A stretch of 7,538 nt of DNA, taken from Actinomycetes bacterium. GTDB taxonomy: Bacteria; Actinomycetota; Acidimicrobiia; Acidimicrobiales; RAAP-2. This document shows positions 1 to 7,538 of the stretch, piece after piece; position 1 is the stretch's first letter, and the number at the start of each line of letters is the position of its first letter. The stretch spans positions 1 to 7,538 of the forward strand of contig JAJYWG010000173.1 in NCBI GenBank assembly GCA_021791615.1, in the 5' to 3' direction. The position numbers and the translations under genes were made by a program. The notes beneath the pieces were generated by a model. The model had not been told where the DNA came from. It ran no database searches and worked only from the letters and a program-made list of their open reading frames with translations.

Positions 1-561
1 CTCGGCGGTCCGGAGGTACTGAGCGTCGGAGAAGAGCAGCGTCACGTTGACGCCGATGCCGGCGGTGACCATCTCTTCCATCGCCGTCAGACCCTCCGGG
101 GTGCCGGGGATCTTGACGAGCAGGTTCGGAAAGCCGGCCTGGTCATGCAAGCGCCGGGCGAGCGCGGCGGTAGCCGGCGCGTCGTAGGCGAGATCGGGCG
201 GGACCTCGACCGACACGTAGCCGTCGACACCGAAGGTCTCCTCCCAGGCCCGCCGGAACAGCGAGGCCGCTGCCCCGAGGTCTTCGAAGGCGACGGCGTA
301 GACAAGGTCTTGGGCGTCGGTGAGCCCCTCGCCGAGGTGGCGGTGCAGCGCTGCGTCGTAGTCGTGGCTCGCCGCCATGGCGTGGCCCAAGATGGTGGGG
401 TTGGAGGTGAGTCCGGTCACCGCCAGCTCGTCGACGTAGCGGCCGAGCCGACCCGAGCCCACCATCGCCCGGTTGATGCTGTCGATCCAGATGCTCTGCC
501 CCACCGCACGCAACCGCTCGACAGCGTTGGTCCCGCCAGTACCCCGCTCGCTGCCGCTCAC
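1..561 (-). CDS. tal: Transaldolase, N-terminal 187 residues (3' end off the window)
   Basis: Transaldolase moves a dihydroxyacetone unit between sugar phosphates (sedoheptulose-7-P and glyceraldehyde-3-P to erythrose-4-P and fructose-6-P) in the cytosolic pentose phosphate pathway. The visible 187 residues carry the family landmarks: SIWIDSINRAM with Asp27, LTSNPT with Asn54, VSVEVPP with Glu119, and LLVKIPGTPEG with Lys150, the expected Schiff-base lysine, followed by GVNVTLLFS. The family usually runs to about 360-380 residues, so roughly half is missing past position 1. The GTG start at 561 is well bounded because an in-frame TGA lies two codons upstream (568-570), and a GGGGGTGA-like purine run precedes it. 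It follows the CPCC mini-gene by 42 nt on the same strand, so the two are probably co-transcribed. The family assignment is secure; the gene being intact beyond the edge is assumed. Confidence 0.93.
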   Translation of the reverse strand, partial: MSGSERGTGGTNAVERLRAVGQSIWIDSINRAMVGSGRLGRYVDELAVTGLTSNPTILGHAMAASHDYDAALHRHLGEGLTDAQDLVYAVAFEDLGAAASLFRRAWEETFGVDGYVSVEVPPDLAYDAPATAALARRLHDQAGFPNLLVKIPGTPEGLTAMEEMVTAGIGVNVTLLFSDAQYLRTAE

Positions 562-603
562 CTCAGATCACCCCCGGCCACGACGGCGCACGCTCCCCCG
601 TGG

Positions 604-768
604 TCAGGCCGAGGCCCAACGCTCTTCATCGAGGGCTCGCTTGATATCGGGGTAGGCCGTGCTCATGCAGCACGGGCACGACTCGTACCACCGACGCATG
701 CCCTCGTCGACCTTCACCGGGGGCTCGTGTCCCGACGGTGCGGACCCGGCCGCCTCATCTCGCGCCAT
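604..768 (-). CDS. Small CPCC-motif protein of 54 residues, function unknown
   Basis: I do not recognise this family. The ATG at 768 has a strong ribosome-binding site, GGAGGGAG, 4-5 nt upstream (773-780), and the frame ends in TGA at 604-606. The protein begins MARDEAAGSAP, is charged and hydrophilic, and has no signal peptide or membrane segment. Its centre reads RRWYESCPCCMS, with cysteines at 31, 33 and 34, followed by a short, probably helical tail (DIKRALDEERWASA). Three clustered cysteines could bind a metal or an iron-sulphur cluster, or act in thiol redox; that is inference. It sits between aceE (103 nt upstream) and tal (42 nt downstream) on the same strand, with a promoter-like motif just upstream, so it may lead a small operon with tal. 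Its reality rests on the good ribosome-binding site, the tight fit between genes and a non-random composition. Confidence 0.68.
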   Translation of the reverse strand: MARDEAAGSAPSGHEPPVKVDEGMRRWYESCPCCMSTAYPDIKRALDEERWASA

Positions 769-809
769 GTGACTCCCTCCAGGCCGGTGATCACCGATAC
801 CATCGAGCT

Positions 810-835
810 CAGTTTAGCCTGCGCCTACTAGAAAT
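810..835 (-). promoter_or_regulatory. Candidate promoter of the CPCC mini-gene and tal
   Basis: Read on the minus strand, this AT-richer patch is ATTTCTAG, then 11 nt, then TAAACTG (810-816). TAAACT is an acceptable actinobacterial -10 hexamer and lies 41 nt before the mini-gene ATG. The same arrangement with the same 11-nt spacing occurs upstream of aceE. No convincing -35 hexamer is visible. The promoter role is inferred from position and from the match between the two sites. Confidence 0.4.
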
Positions 836-844
836 ATGAATTCT

Positions 845-869
845 GGCTGGCGTCGGCTGCTCACCAGCC
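845..869 (-). terminator. Possible weak terminator hairpin after aceE
   Basis: Just 3 nt past the aceE stop, GGCTGG (845-850) and CCAGCC (864-869) can form a 6-bp stem with a 13-nt loop. On the minus strand it is followed by AGAATTCATATTT, which is AT-rich but is not a clean U-tract. It could end aceE transcription, but the stem is short and the loop large. The AT-rich tail also overlaps the neighbouring promoter candidate. Confidence 0.3.
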
Positions 870-871
870 GG

Positions 872-3547
872 TCATCCGAAGTGCGGGTCCACGGCTTGGG
901 CGTCGATGTCGAGGTCGCTCACGGCCTTCGCCACCACGGAGGGGTCGAGCTCCCCCGAGCGTGCCAGGGCATCGAGGACGGTCAGCGCCACGTGGGCGGC
1001 ATCCACCTCGAAGTGGCGGCGCAGCGCCTCCCGGGTGTCGGACAGGCCGAAGCCGTCGGTGCCGAGCACCGCATAGGGGGCGGACACGAAGCGGGCCACC
1101 TGGTCAGGGACCAGGCTCGTGAAGTCGGTCACGGCAATGACGGGCGCGGGACCGGCCAGCGCCCTCGTCACGTAAGGGACCCGGGCCGGCTCGCCAGGGT
1201 GGAGCCGGTTCCAGCGCTCGGCCGACAGGGCGTCCTCGCGCAGCGCCTTGTAGCTCGTCGCGCTCCACACCTCGGTGGCCACTCCGTAGCGCTCGGCGAG
1301 GAGCCGCCGGGCGTCGAGCGCGGTCAGCAGCGCCGGGCCGCTGCCGAGGAGACGAGCCCGAGGACCGCCGGTCTCAGGAGCGGTGGCATACCGGTAGAGA
1401 CCGGCCACGATCCCCTCCTCGACGCCTTCGGGCATAGCCGGCATCGGGTAGCTCTCGTTGTAGAGGGTGAGGTAGTAGAAGACGTCCTCGGGGTCCGAGC
1501 CGTACATGGCGGCCACCCCGGCCCGAACGATGACCGCCACCTCGTAGGCGAACGCCGGGTCGTAGGCCCGACACGACGGGTGCGCCGACGCGTACAACAG
1601 ACTCTGGCCATCGCAGTGCTGGAGACCCTCGCCTTGCAAGGTCGTCCTCCCCGCGGTGGCAGCGAGCACAAACCCCCGGCCCCGGGCATCCCCGAACGCC
1701 CACAACAAATCGGCGGCCCGGTGGAAGCCGAACATCGAGTAATGGACGAAGAACGGCACCGTCGCCTCTCCGAGGGCGGCGTACGAGGTGCCCGCCGCGA
1801 GCGTCGAGGCCATGGCCCCGGCCTCGGTGATCCCCTCCTCGAGGATCTGGCCGTCGGGGGCCTCGTGGTAGGAGAGCAGCAGACCGGCGTCGACCGGCTC
1901 GTAGCGCTGGCCGCCAGGCTGGTAGATGCCGACCTCCCGGAAAAGCCCGTCGATCCCGAAGGTCCTTGCCTCGTCCGGCACGATCGGCACCACCCGCCGG
2001 CCGAGATGCGGATCGCGAAGGAGCCCCCGCAGAAGCCGCGTGAACGCGCCCGTCGTCGAGGCCGCCACCTTGGGGCCCGTGCCGGCCAACAACTCCTCGT
2101 AGACCTTGTCCTCGGGCGCGGCCAGCGTCCCACTGGTCGAGCGGCGGGCCGGGAGGGGGCCGCCGAGCACCCGGCGGCGCTCTGCGAGGTAGCGGTACTC
2201 CTCGGAGTCGAAGCCCGGATGGGCATAGGGCGGCAAGTCGTCTGCGAGCGCACGGTCGGGGATGGGCAGCTCCAGGCGGTCCCGGAACACCCGCAACTCA
2301 GCCTCGGTCAGCTTCTTGATCTGGTGCGTGGCGTTGCGGGCCTCGACGTCGGGGCCGAGCGCCCAGCCCTTTACGGTCTTGGCCAACACGACCGTGGGGC
2401 CTGCCGTGTGCTCGACGGCGGCGCGGTAGGCGGCGTAGACCTTCGCCGGGTCATGACCGCCACGCCGCAACCGTCGCAGGTCATCGTCAGAGAGGTGAGC
2501 GACCAGGCCGGTCAGGCGCGGATCGGGACCGAAGAACCGCTCACGGATGAAGGCGCCGCTCTCGACCCGGTACTTCTGGTACTCGCCGTCCAAGGTCGTG
2601 TTCATCTTGTCGAGCAACACACCGTCGACGTCCGCGGCGAGGAGGGGGTCCCACTCGCGAGCCCAGACCACCTTCACCACGTTCCATCCCGCCCCGGCGA
2701 AGAGCCCCTCGAGCTCTTGGATGACTTTGCCGTTGCCCCGGACCGGGCCATCGAGTCGCTGGAGGTTGCAGTTCACCACGAAGGTGAGGTTCGCCAGCTT
2801 CTCCCTGCCCGCCATGGCGACAGCCGCCAGCGACTCGGGCTCGTCCATCTCGCCGTCGCCGACGAAGCACCACACCCGCGACCCCGAGACGTCTGCGACC
2901 CCCCGGTCGGTCAGGTAACGGTTGAAGCGAGCCTGGTAGGCGGCCATCAAGGGACCGAGGCCCATCGACACCGTCGGGAACTGCCAGAAGTCGCTGCGGC
3001 GGGGGTGGGGATAGCTCGGCAGACCACCGCCTACCTCGCGGCGAAATCCATCGAGGTCCGCCTCAGCCAGCCGTCCCTCGAGATACGCCCGGGCGTAGAT
3101 CCCCGGAGCGGCGTGACCTTGGAAGTACACCTGGTCGCCAGGGCCGGTATCGGCGCCCCGGAAGAAGTGGTTGAAGCCGACCTCATAGAGCGTGGCCGCC
3201 GACGCATAGGTAGCGAGATGGCCGCCGATGCCGTCGGCCCGCCGGTTCGCCCGTGCCACCATCACCGCCGCGTTCCACCGGACGTAGTGGCGGATGCGGG
3301 CTTCGAGCACCTCGTCGCCCGGGAAGGCCGGCTCTGCTCCCGGCGGGAGGGTATTCACATAGTCGGACACGGGCATACCTGGCACGACAAGGCCGAGGGA
3401 CCGTGCTCGTGTCCACGCCGCCCCGAGCACCCGAGCTGCCGCCTTTGGGCCGTGCGCCGCCACCACGGCATCCACCGAGTCCCGCCATTCGACCAGTTCT
3501 CCGTCGTCGATGTCCACCGGCGACGACAATGGATTCTGGAGTGCCAT
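872..3547 (-). CDS. aceE: Pyruvate dehydrogenase E1 component, homodimeric type
   Basis: AceE is the TPP-dependent E1 subunit of the cytosolic pyruvate dehydrogenase complex. It decarboxylates pyruvate and passes the acetyl group to the lipoyl domain of E2. At 891 residues it is the normal length for the family. Landmarks: YFQGHAAPGIYARAYLEGRL (141-160) with an active-site-type His145; the TPP/Mg signature GDGEMDEPES (230-239) ending in NCNLQRLDG (259-267); ATHQIKK near His408; and ILEEGITEAGAM (568-579), where Glu571 matches the cofactor-activating glutamate. The ATG at 3547 has a GGGAGGTGG ribosome-binding site a few bases upstream, and the N-terminus MALQNPLSSP looks complete. No E2 or E3 gene is in view. 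It is transcribed divergently from thiC, and a promoter candidate lies 50 nt upstream. Its coding bias leaves a long open frame on the opposite strand, which is a shadow. Confidence 0.97.
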   Translation of the reverse strand: MALQNPLSSPVDIDDGELVEWRDSVDAVVAAHGPKAAARVLGAAWTRARSLGLVVPGMPVSDYVNTLPPGAEPAFPGDEVLEARIRHYVRWNAAVMVARANRRADGIGGHLATYASAATLYEVGFNHFFRGADTGPGDQVYFQGHAAPGIYARAYLEGRLAEADLDGFRREVGGGLPSYPHPRRSDFWQFPTVSMGLGPLMAAYQARFNRYLTDRGVADVSGSRVWCFVGDGEMDEPESLAAVAMAGREKLANLTFVVNCNLQRLDGPVRGNGKVIQELEGLFAGAGWNVVKVVWAREWDPLLAADVDGVLLDKMNTTLDGEYQKYRVESGAFIRERFFGPDPRLTGLVAHLSDDDLRRLRRGGHDPAKVYAAYRAAVEHTAGPTVVLAKTVKGWALGPDVEARNATHQIKKLTEAELRVFRDRLELPIPDRALADDLPPYAHPGFDSEEYRYLAERRRVLGGPLPARRSTSGTLAAPEDKVYEELLAGTGPKVAASTTGAFTRLLRGLLRDPHLGRRVVPIVPDEARTFGIDGLFREVGIYQPGGQRYEPVDAGLLLSYHEAPDGQILEEGITEAGAMASTLAAGTSYAALGEATVPFFVHYSMFGFHRAADLLWAFGDARGRGFVLAATAGRTTLQGEGLQHCDGQSLLYASAHPSCRAYDPAFAYEVAVIVRAGVAAMYGSDPEDVFYYLTLYNESYPMPAMPEGVEEGIVAGLYRYATAPETGGPRARLLGSGPALLTALDARRLLAERYGVATEVWSATSYKALREDALSAERWNRLHPGEPARVPYVTRALAGPAPVIAVTDFTSLVPDQVARFVSAPYAVLGTDGFGLSDTREALRRHFEVDAAHVALTVLDALARSGELDPSVVAKAVSDLDIDAQAVDPHFG

Positions 3548-3596
3548 AGAGCCACCTCCCAGGCGTCCCGTGCCCGTGACGAGACCCGCTCGCCCA

Positions 3597-3624
3597 CAGT
3601 TTATCTAGTCTTTCCTAGCAAAAT
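3597..3624 (-). promoter_or_regulatory. Candidate aceE promoter
   Basis: An AT-rich island in GC-rich surroundings reads, on the minus strand, ATTTTGCTAG, 11 nt, TAAACTG (3597-3603), ending 49 nt before the aceE ATG. A second CTAG inside the spacer makes a small inverted repeat, CTAG-6 nt-CTAG. It parallels the motif before the CPCC mini-gene in element order and exact spacing. TAAACT may be the -10 hexamer; a standard -35 is not evident. A regulator's site is an alternative reading. Confidence 0.45.
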
Positions 3625-3849
3625 ATCCTGGGTCGCCTCCCCAAGCGTTCGGCGACAGAAGGTAGGGTGCGTTCGACATGGCCGGCCCTGCCGCTGAGTT
3701 CCCAGCTGATCAGTGCAGGTGCCCTATGCATGCACGGTGCAGCCCCAGGGCAACCGCATTCGTGGCCCCTCGCCCGCATGAACCCGCTGGTCGTCGGCCG
3801 CGTGCGCGCCGCCCACCCGCCTGGTGCTGCATAGGGCAAAGGTGAGCAG

Positions 3850-3893
3850 GTCCCGAGATATTGTCCCGAGAAACGCCGATCTTCGACATCGGC
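3850..3893. repeat. Tandem GTCCCGAGA pair and adjacent small hairpin
   Basis: GTCCCGAGA occurs at 3850-3858 and again at 3863-3871, a 13-bp period. A third copy extended to GTCCCGAGAAA lies at 4089-4099, and the middle copy shares that extension. Directly after the pair, GCCGAT (3875-3880) and ATCGGC (3888-3893) form a perfect 6-bp stem around a 7-nt loop. CCCGGACGCG follows at about 3894 and recurs near 4076. The shared order suggests pieces of one ancestral repeat unit. Confidence 0.5.
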
Positions 3894-3906
3894 CCGGACG
3901 CGAAAC

Positions 3907-3953
3907 CGCTGGTCAGGCGCCTGTGCCCTGTGCACGAGGCGCGCCGACCAGCG
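3907..3953. repeat. Long imperfect hairpin built on inverted CGCTGGTC
   Basis: CGCTGGTC (3907-3914) is perfectly inverted as GACCAGCG (3946-3953). After one bulged A, GGCGC pairs with GCGCC, giving a stem of about 13 bp. Inside it, GTGC (3923-3927 area) and GCAC (3931-3934 area) can form a second small stem holding the GCCCTGTGCA repeat variant. It could fold as RNA or extrude as a cruciform. No U-tract follows, so an intrinsic terminator is unlikely. Confidence 0.55.
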
Positions 3954-4036
3954 ATTCGATGGTGGCGGGGGTTCAGGACCAGCACGCACCTTCGCGCCTC
4001 AAACCTGACGAAACTGCTGGTCACGGCCCTGCCCTA

Positions 4037-4058
4037 TGCAGCCGCCCGGGCGGCTGCA
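4037..4058. repeat. 22-bp perfect palindrome
   Basis: The half-site TGCAGCCGCCC is followed immediately by its exact reverse complement, giving a 22-bp palindrome with no spacer. Its left end overlaps the last four bases of the GCCCTATGCA copy at 4031. Such a site suits a dimeric DNA-binding protein or an REP-type element. It lies about 210 bp before the riboswitch and 490 bp before aceE, so it is not obviously an operator of either gene. Confidence 0.6.
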
Positions 4059-4249
4059 CTACTCCAACGTCGGTCCCGGACGCGCTGGGTCCCGAGAAAT
4101 CGGCTACCGGCCACACCTTCGGGTTCAGTGCCCGAAGAGTCACTGGAGGACGTCGCCGCGTCGAATTGTTCGGCCGCTGCCCTACGGGACGTCGCTCGCC
4201 CAGCACGTGAAGGTGGCAACAACCGGCGTCTTACCTGCGCGACACTGGC

Positions 4250-6266
<2,017 letters not shown>

Positions 6267-6334
6267 TCAGAATGAGTTCTGGACGCCTTCACGTCAGGAG
6301 GGGCATCGCGTCTCGGGCGAGAGAAGGCGAACGC

Positions 6335-6910
6335 TTGGAAGCGATCGTCTTCGACATCGGCGGTACGCTCGTCGTCGAGGCGGCACCCGGCACTCCGACG
6401 GATGATCTCGTACCGACCTTGCGCCCCGGCGTTGCTGCCGATCTCGACACCCTCTCGCACTCGTATCGCCTCGGTGCTGCAACGAACACGGCGGTCATGG
6501 GGGAGCCAGAGGTTCGAGCGCTGCTCGCTCGGGCCGACATCGACCACTACTTCCAGGCGGTAGTCACTTCGAGCGACGTCGGCGCCTCGAAGCCCGATCC
6601 TCGAGTGCTTCTCGTCGCGTGCAAGAAGCTCGAGGTCGACCCCGCGAGAGCCCTCTACGTGGGCGATCGGTCGATCGATCAGGAAGCGGCGTCGGCTGCC
6701 CGCATGTTCTTCGTCGATGTGGGCTTGGGCGGACTGTTCGATGCGGTGCACGAGTTCACGGCGAGAGCGCAGCACCAATCCTTCCCCACGCCGGCTCCAG
6801 CCACTGAGAAGCGTGCGCGAGGTACCCCAGCGCATCTGAACGACCCGCTCATGGCCGAACCTGAGAACCCGTCGACTGCGCAACATGCGCGCCATGGATC
6901 AGTCCAGTGA
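6335..6910 (+). CDS. HAD-superfamily hydrolase-like protein downstream of thiC
   Basis: A 191-residue haloacid-dehalogenase-fold protein, probably a small-molecule phosphatase. Core motifs are in order: motif I FDIGGT (6-11; Asp7 is the expected nucleophile, but Gly9 replaces the usual second Asp), motif II around Thr50 (AATNTA), motif III SKPDP with Lys86, and motif IV YVGDRSIDQEAA with Asp111 and Asp115. Only about 40 residues separate motifs I and II, so there is no real cap domain. The last 45 residues are a Pro/Ala/His-rich tail. I chose the TTG at 6335 because GAGAAGG (6321-6327) sits 7 nt upstream and the protein then starts, as HAD proteins do, just before motif I; an in-frame ATG at 6272 adds 21 unconserved-looking residues and has a poor ribosome-binding site. 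It probably shares thiC's transcript. A role on a thiamine-pathway phosphate is inferred from position only. Confidence 0.72.
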   Translation: MEAIVFDIGGTLVVEAAPGTPTDDLVPTLRPGVAADLDTLSHSYRLGAATNTAVMGEPEVRALLARADIDHYFQAVVTSSDVGASKPDPRVLLVACKKLEVDPARALYVGDRSIDQEAASAARMFFVDVGLGGLFDAVHEFTARAQHQSFPTPAPATEKRARGTPAHLNDPLMAEPENPSTAQHARHGSVQ

Positions 6911-7538
6911 GGGCGCCTGCGGCTTCGACGAGGAGAGACCGGCGTCCCACCGGGCTTCGACGCTTCCCCATCGCCAATAGGCGAGAGCGATAGCCCAGAC
7001 GACGACGAACAGGCCGGCGATACAGAAGCCGGCGACGTTGATGTTGAAGTTGGCCATCGTGTCCCAGAAGGCACCGTGGAGGTGGACCTCGTTGGTGAGG
7101 ACGCCGAGGATCTCGATGGTGCCGATGATGAACGCCGCACCGATGGACAGGCCGGTGATGACGAGGTTGTAGTACACCTTGCGCACCGGTTTGGCGAACG
7201 CCCATCCGTAGGCGAAGTTCATGAAGCAGCCGTCGAGGGTGTCGAAGAGCATCATGCCGCCCGAGAAGAGCAACGGCAGGGCCAGCACGGCGTAGTACGG
7301 AAGGCCCTGGATGGCGGCGTAGGCGGTGGCTGCCAGGAGCACGACTTCGGTGGCGGTGTCGAAGCCGATGCCGAAGACCATCCCCACGAAGTACAGCTGC
7401 CAGGTGTGGTTGATGGAGCGCATGAACCTTCCGAAGAACCGGTACATGAGCCCCCGGGACTGGAGCTGGGCCTCGAGCTCGGCCTCGTCGTAGGCGCCGC
7501 GGCGCATCTCCCGGAAGACCTTCAGGATCCCCGACAGC
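6899..7538 (-). CDS. Nickel/cobalt transporter, NiCoT (HoxN/NixA) family, C-terminal part
   Basis: NiCoT proteins are inner-membrane, single-subunit permeases with about eight helices and 330-370 residues that import Ni2+ and/or Co2+. The visible 212 residues run open to the right edge (frame from 7537), so the N-terminal helices, including the HX4DH metal-selectivity motif, are outside. Seen here are the family signatures GIGFDTATEV and FDTLDGCFMNFAYGWAF, plus four hydrophobic segments: near VGMVFGIGFD, YYAVLALPLLFSGGM, LVITGLSIGAAFIIGTIEI and FCIAGLFVVVWAIALAYW. The ATG at 7507 is internal; the preceding codons (LSGILKVFRE) continue the loop typical of the family. The gene converges on the HAD gene and its stop at 6899 lies inside that frame (12-bp overlap). 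No metal regulator site is visible; Ni versus Co cannot be told. Confidence 0.92.
   Translation of the reverse strand, partial: LSGILKVFREMRRGAYDEAELEAQLQSRGLMYRFFGRFMRSINHTWQLYFVGMVFGIGFDTATEVVLLAATAYAAIQGLPYYAVLALPLLFSGGMMLFDTLDGCFMNFAYGWAFAKPVRKVYYNLVITGLSIGAAFIIGTIEILGVLTNEVHLHGAFWDTMANFNINVAGFCIAGLFVVVWAIALAYWRWGSVEARWDAGLSSSKPQAPSLD

Larger units (their letters stand above)
3721..4040. repeat. Dispersed GCCCTATGCA / GCTGGTC repeat family
   Basis: The 10-mer GCCCTATGCA occurs exactly at 3721-3730 (+), 3828-3837 (-) and 4031-4040 (+), with a one-base variant GCCCTGTGCA at 3925-3934 (+). The copies are about 97-107 bp apart. The 7-mer GCTGGTC occurs at 3786-3792 (+), 3908-3914 (+), 3946-3952 (-), 3977-3983 (-) and 4016-4022 (+), mostly preceded by GAAAC or a near variant. 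Two longer units, 3901-3934 and 4009-4040, align over their length (CGAAAC-GCTGGTCA then GCCCT-TGCA) with about three-quarters identity. The copies at 3721 and 3828 face each other and bound a 117-bp segment like terminal inverted repeats, with no clear target-site duplication. They could be degenerate REP or MITE-like elements, or protein-binding sites; the sequence alone does not decide. Confidence 0.6.
3625..4249. other. Gene-free, repeat-rich region between aceE and thiC
   Basis: This stretch of about 625 bp lies between divergent genes and holds no convincing gene. Several open frames of 60-150 codons cross it on both strands, but none has a good ribosome-binding site with a recognisable protein, and they overlap one another as expected for GC-rich DNA. 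It contains the short repeat families listed separately, a long hairpin and a perfect palindrome. The thiC promoter must lie in its right part, since the riboswitch begins at about 4250, but I cannot pick a convincing -10/-35 pair there. Confidence 0.6.

Noticed and set aside
806..828. A resemblance to a DtxR/IdeR iron box (AGGCTAA plus a partial right half) before the mini-gene.
   Set aside because: Only one half-site matches well and the left half is out of register. The match to the aceE upstream motif explains the same bases better.
145..831. A plus-strand open frame of 228 codons across tal and the mini-gene.
   Set aside because: It is antisense to transaldolase, whose active-site motifs are clear on the minus strand, and it spans two genes and their promoter region.
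836..3697. A 953-codon open frame on the plus strand, opposite aceE.
   Set aside because: It mirrors aceE almost exactly. Its composition (His, Arg, Val and Gly-rich) is that of the antisense of GC-rich coding DNA, and it shows no recognisable family, whereas the minus strand gives a full AceE with all catalytic motifs.
3721..4099. A possible CRISPR array.
   Set aside because: The repeats are only 7-11 bp, occur in both orientations, have uneven context and lack uniform spacers; no cas gene is nearby.

Overview
The window comes from a GC-rich bacterium, most likely an actinomycetote. The evidence is strong GC bias at third codon positions, a homodimeric-type pyruvate dehydrogenase E1 (AceE), a transaldolase with the SIWIDSINRAM / TSNPT pattern, and an N-terminally extended ThiC. 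An acidimicrobial or related lineage is a guess from general sequence feel; nothing in the window fixes the taxon.

Layout from left to right. (1) 1-3547, all on the minus strand: the 5' part of a transaldolase gene (its 3' end lies off the left edge), a previously uncounted 54-codon gene for a CPCC-motif protein, and a complete aceE. A possible weak terminator hairpin follows aceE. A matching motif (ATTT..CTAG, 11 nt, TAAACTG) lies upstream of both aceE and the small gene, which suggests two promoters of one type. (2) 3548-4249: about 700 bp between the divergent genes aceE and thiC, with no convincing gene. Its left edge holds the aceE promoter candidate. The rest is full of short direct and inverted repeats (GCCCTATGCA, GCTGGTC, GTCCCGAGA), a long hairpin and a 22-bp perfect palindrome. 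(3) 4250-6266, plus strand: a clear TPP riboswitch immediately followed by thiC. (4) 6335-6910, plus strand: a small HAD-superfamily protein just downstream of thiC, probably in the same transcript. (5) 6899-7538, minus strand: the C-terminal part of a NiCoT nickel/cobalt transporter, convergent with and overlapping the HAD gene by 12 bp; its 5' end lies off the right edge.

How the genes fit together. ThiC makes the pyrimidine half of thiamine under TPP feedback through the riboswitch. AceE, transcribed divergently, is a TPP-dependent enzyme that feeds acetyl-CoA into central metabolism. Transaldolase belongs to the non-oxidative pentose phosphate pathway. The HAD protein may be a phosphatase linked to thiamine metabolism or to damage control, but its only link is position. 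The metal transporter appears unrelated.

Most of the window is ordinary housekeeping sequence. The parts that known families do not explain are the repeat-rich aceE-thiC gap, the CPCC mini-protein, the HAD partner of thiC and the shared promoter motif. I did not find convincing evidence of a wholly new system.
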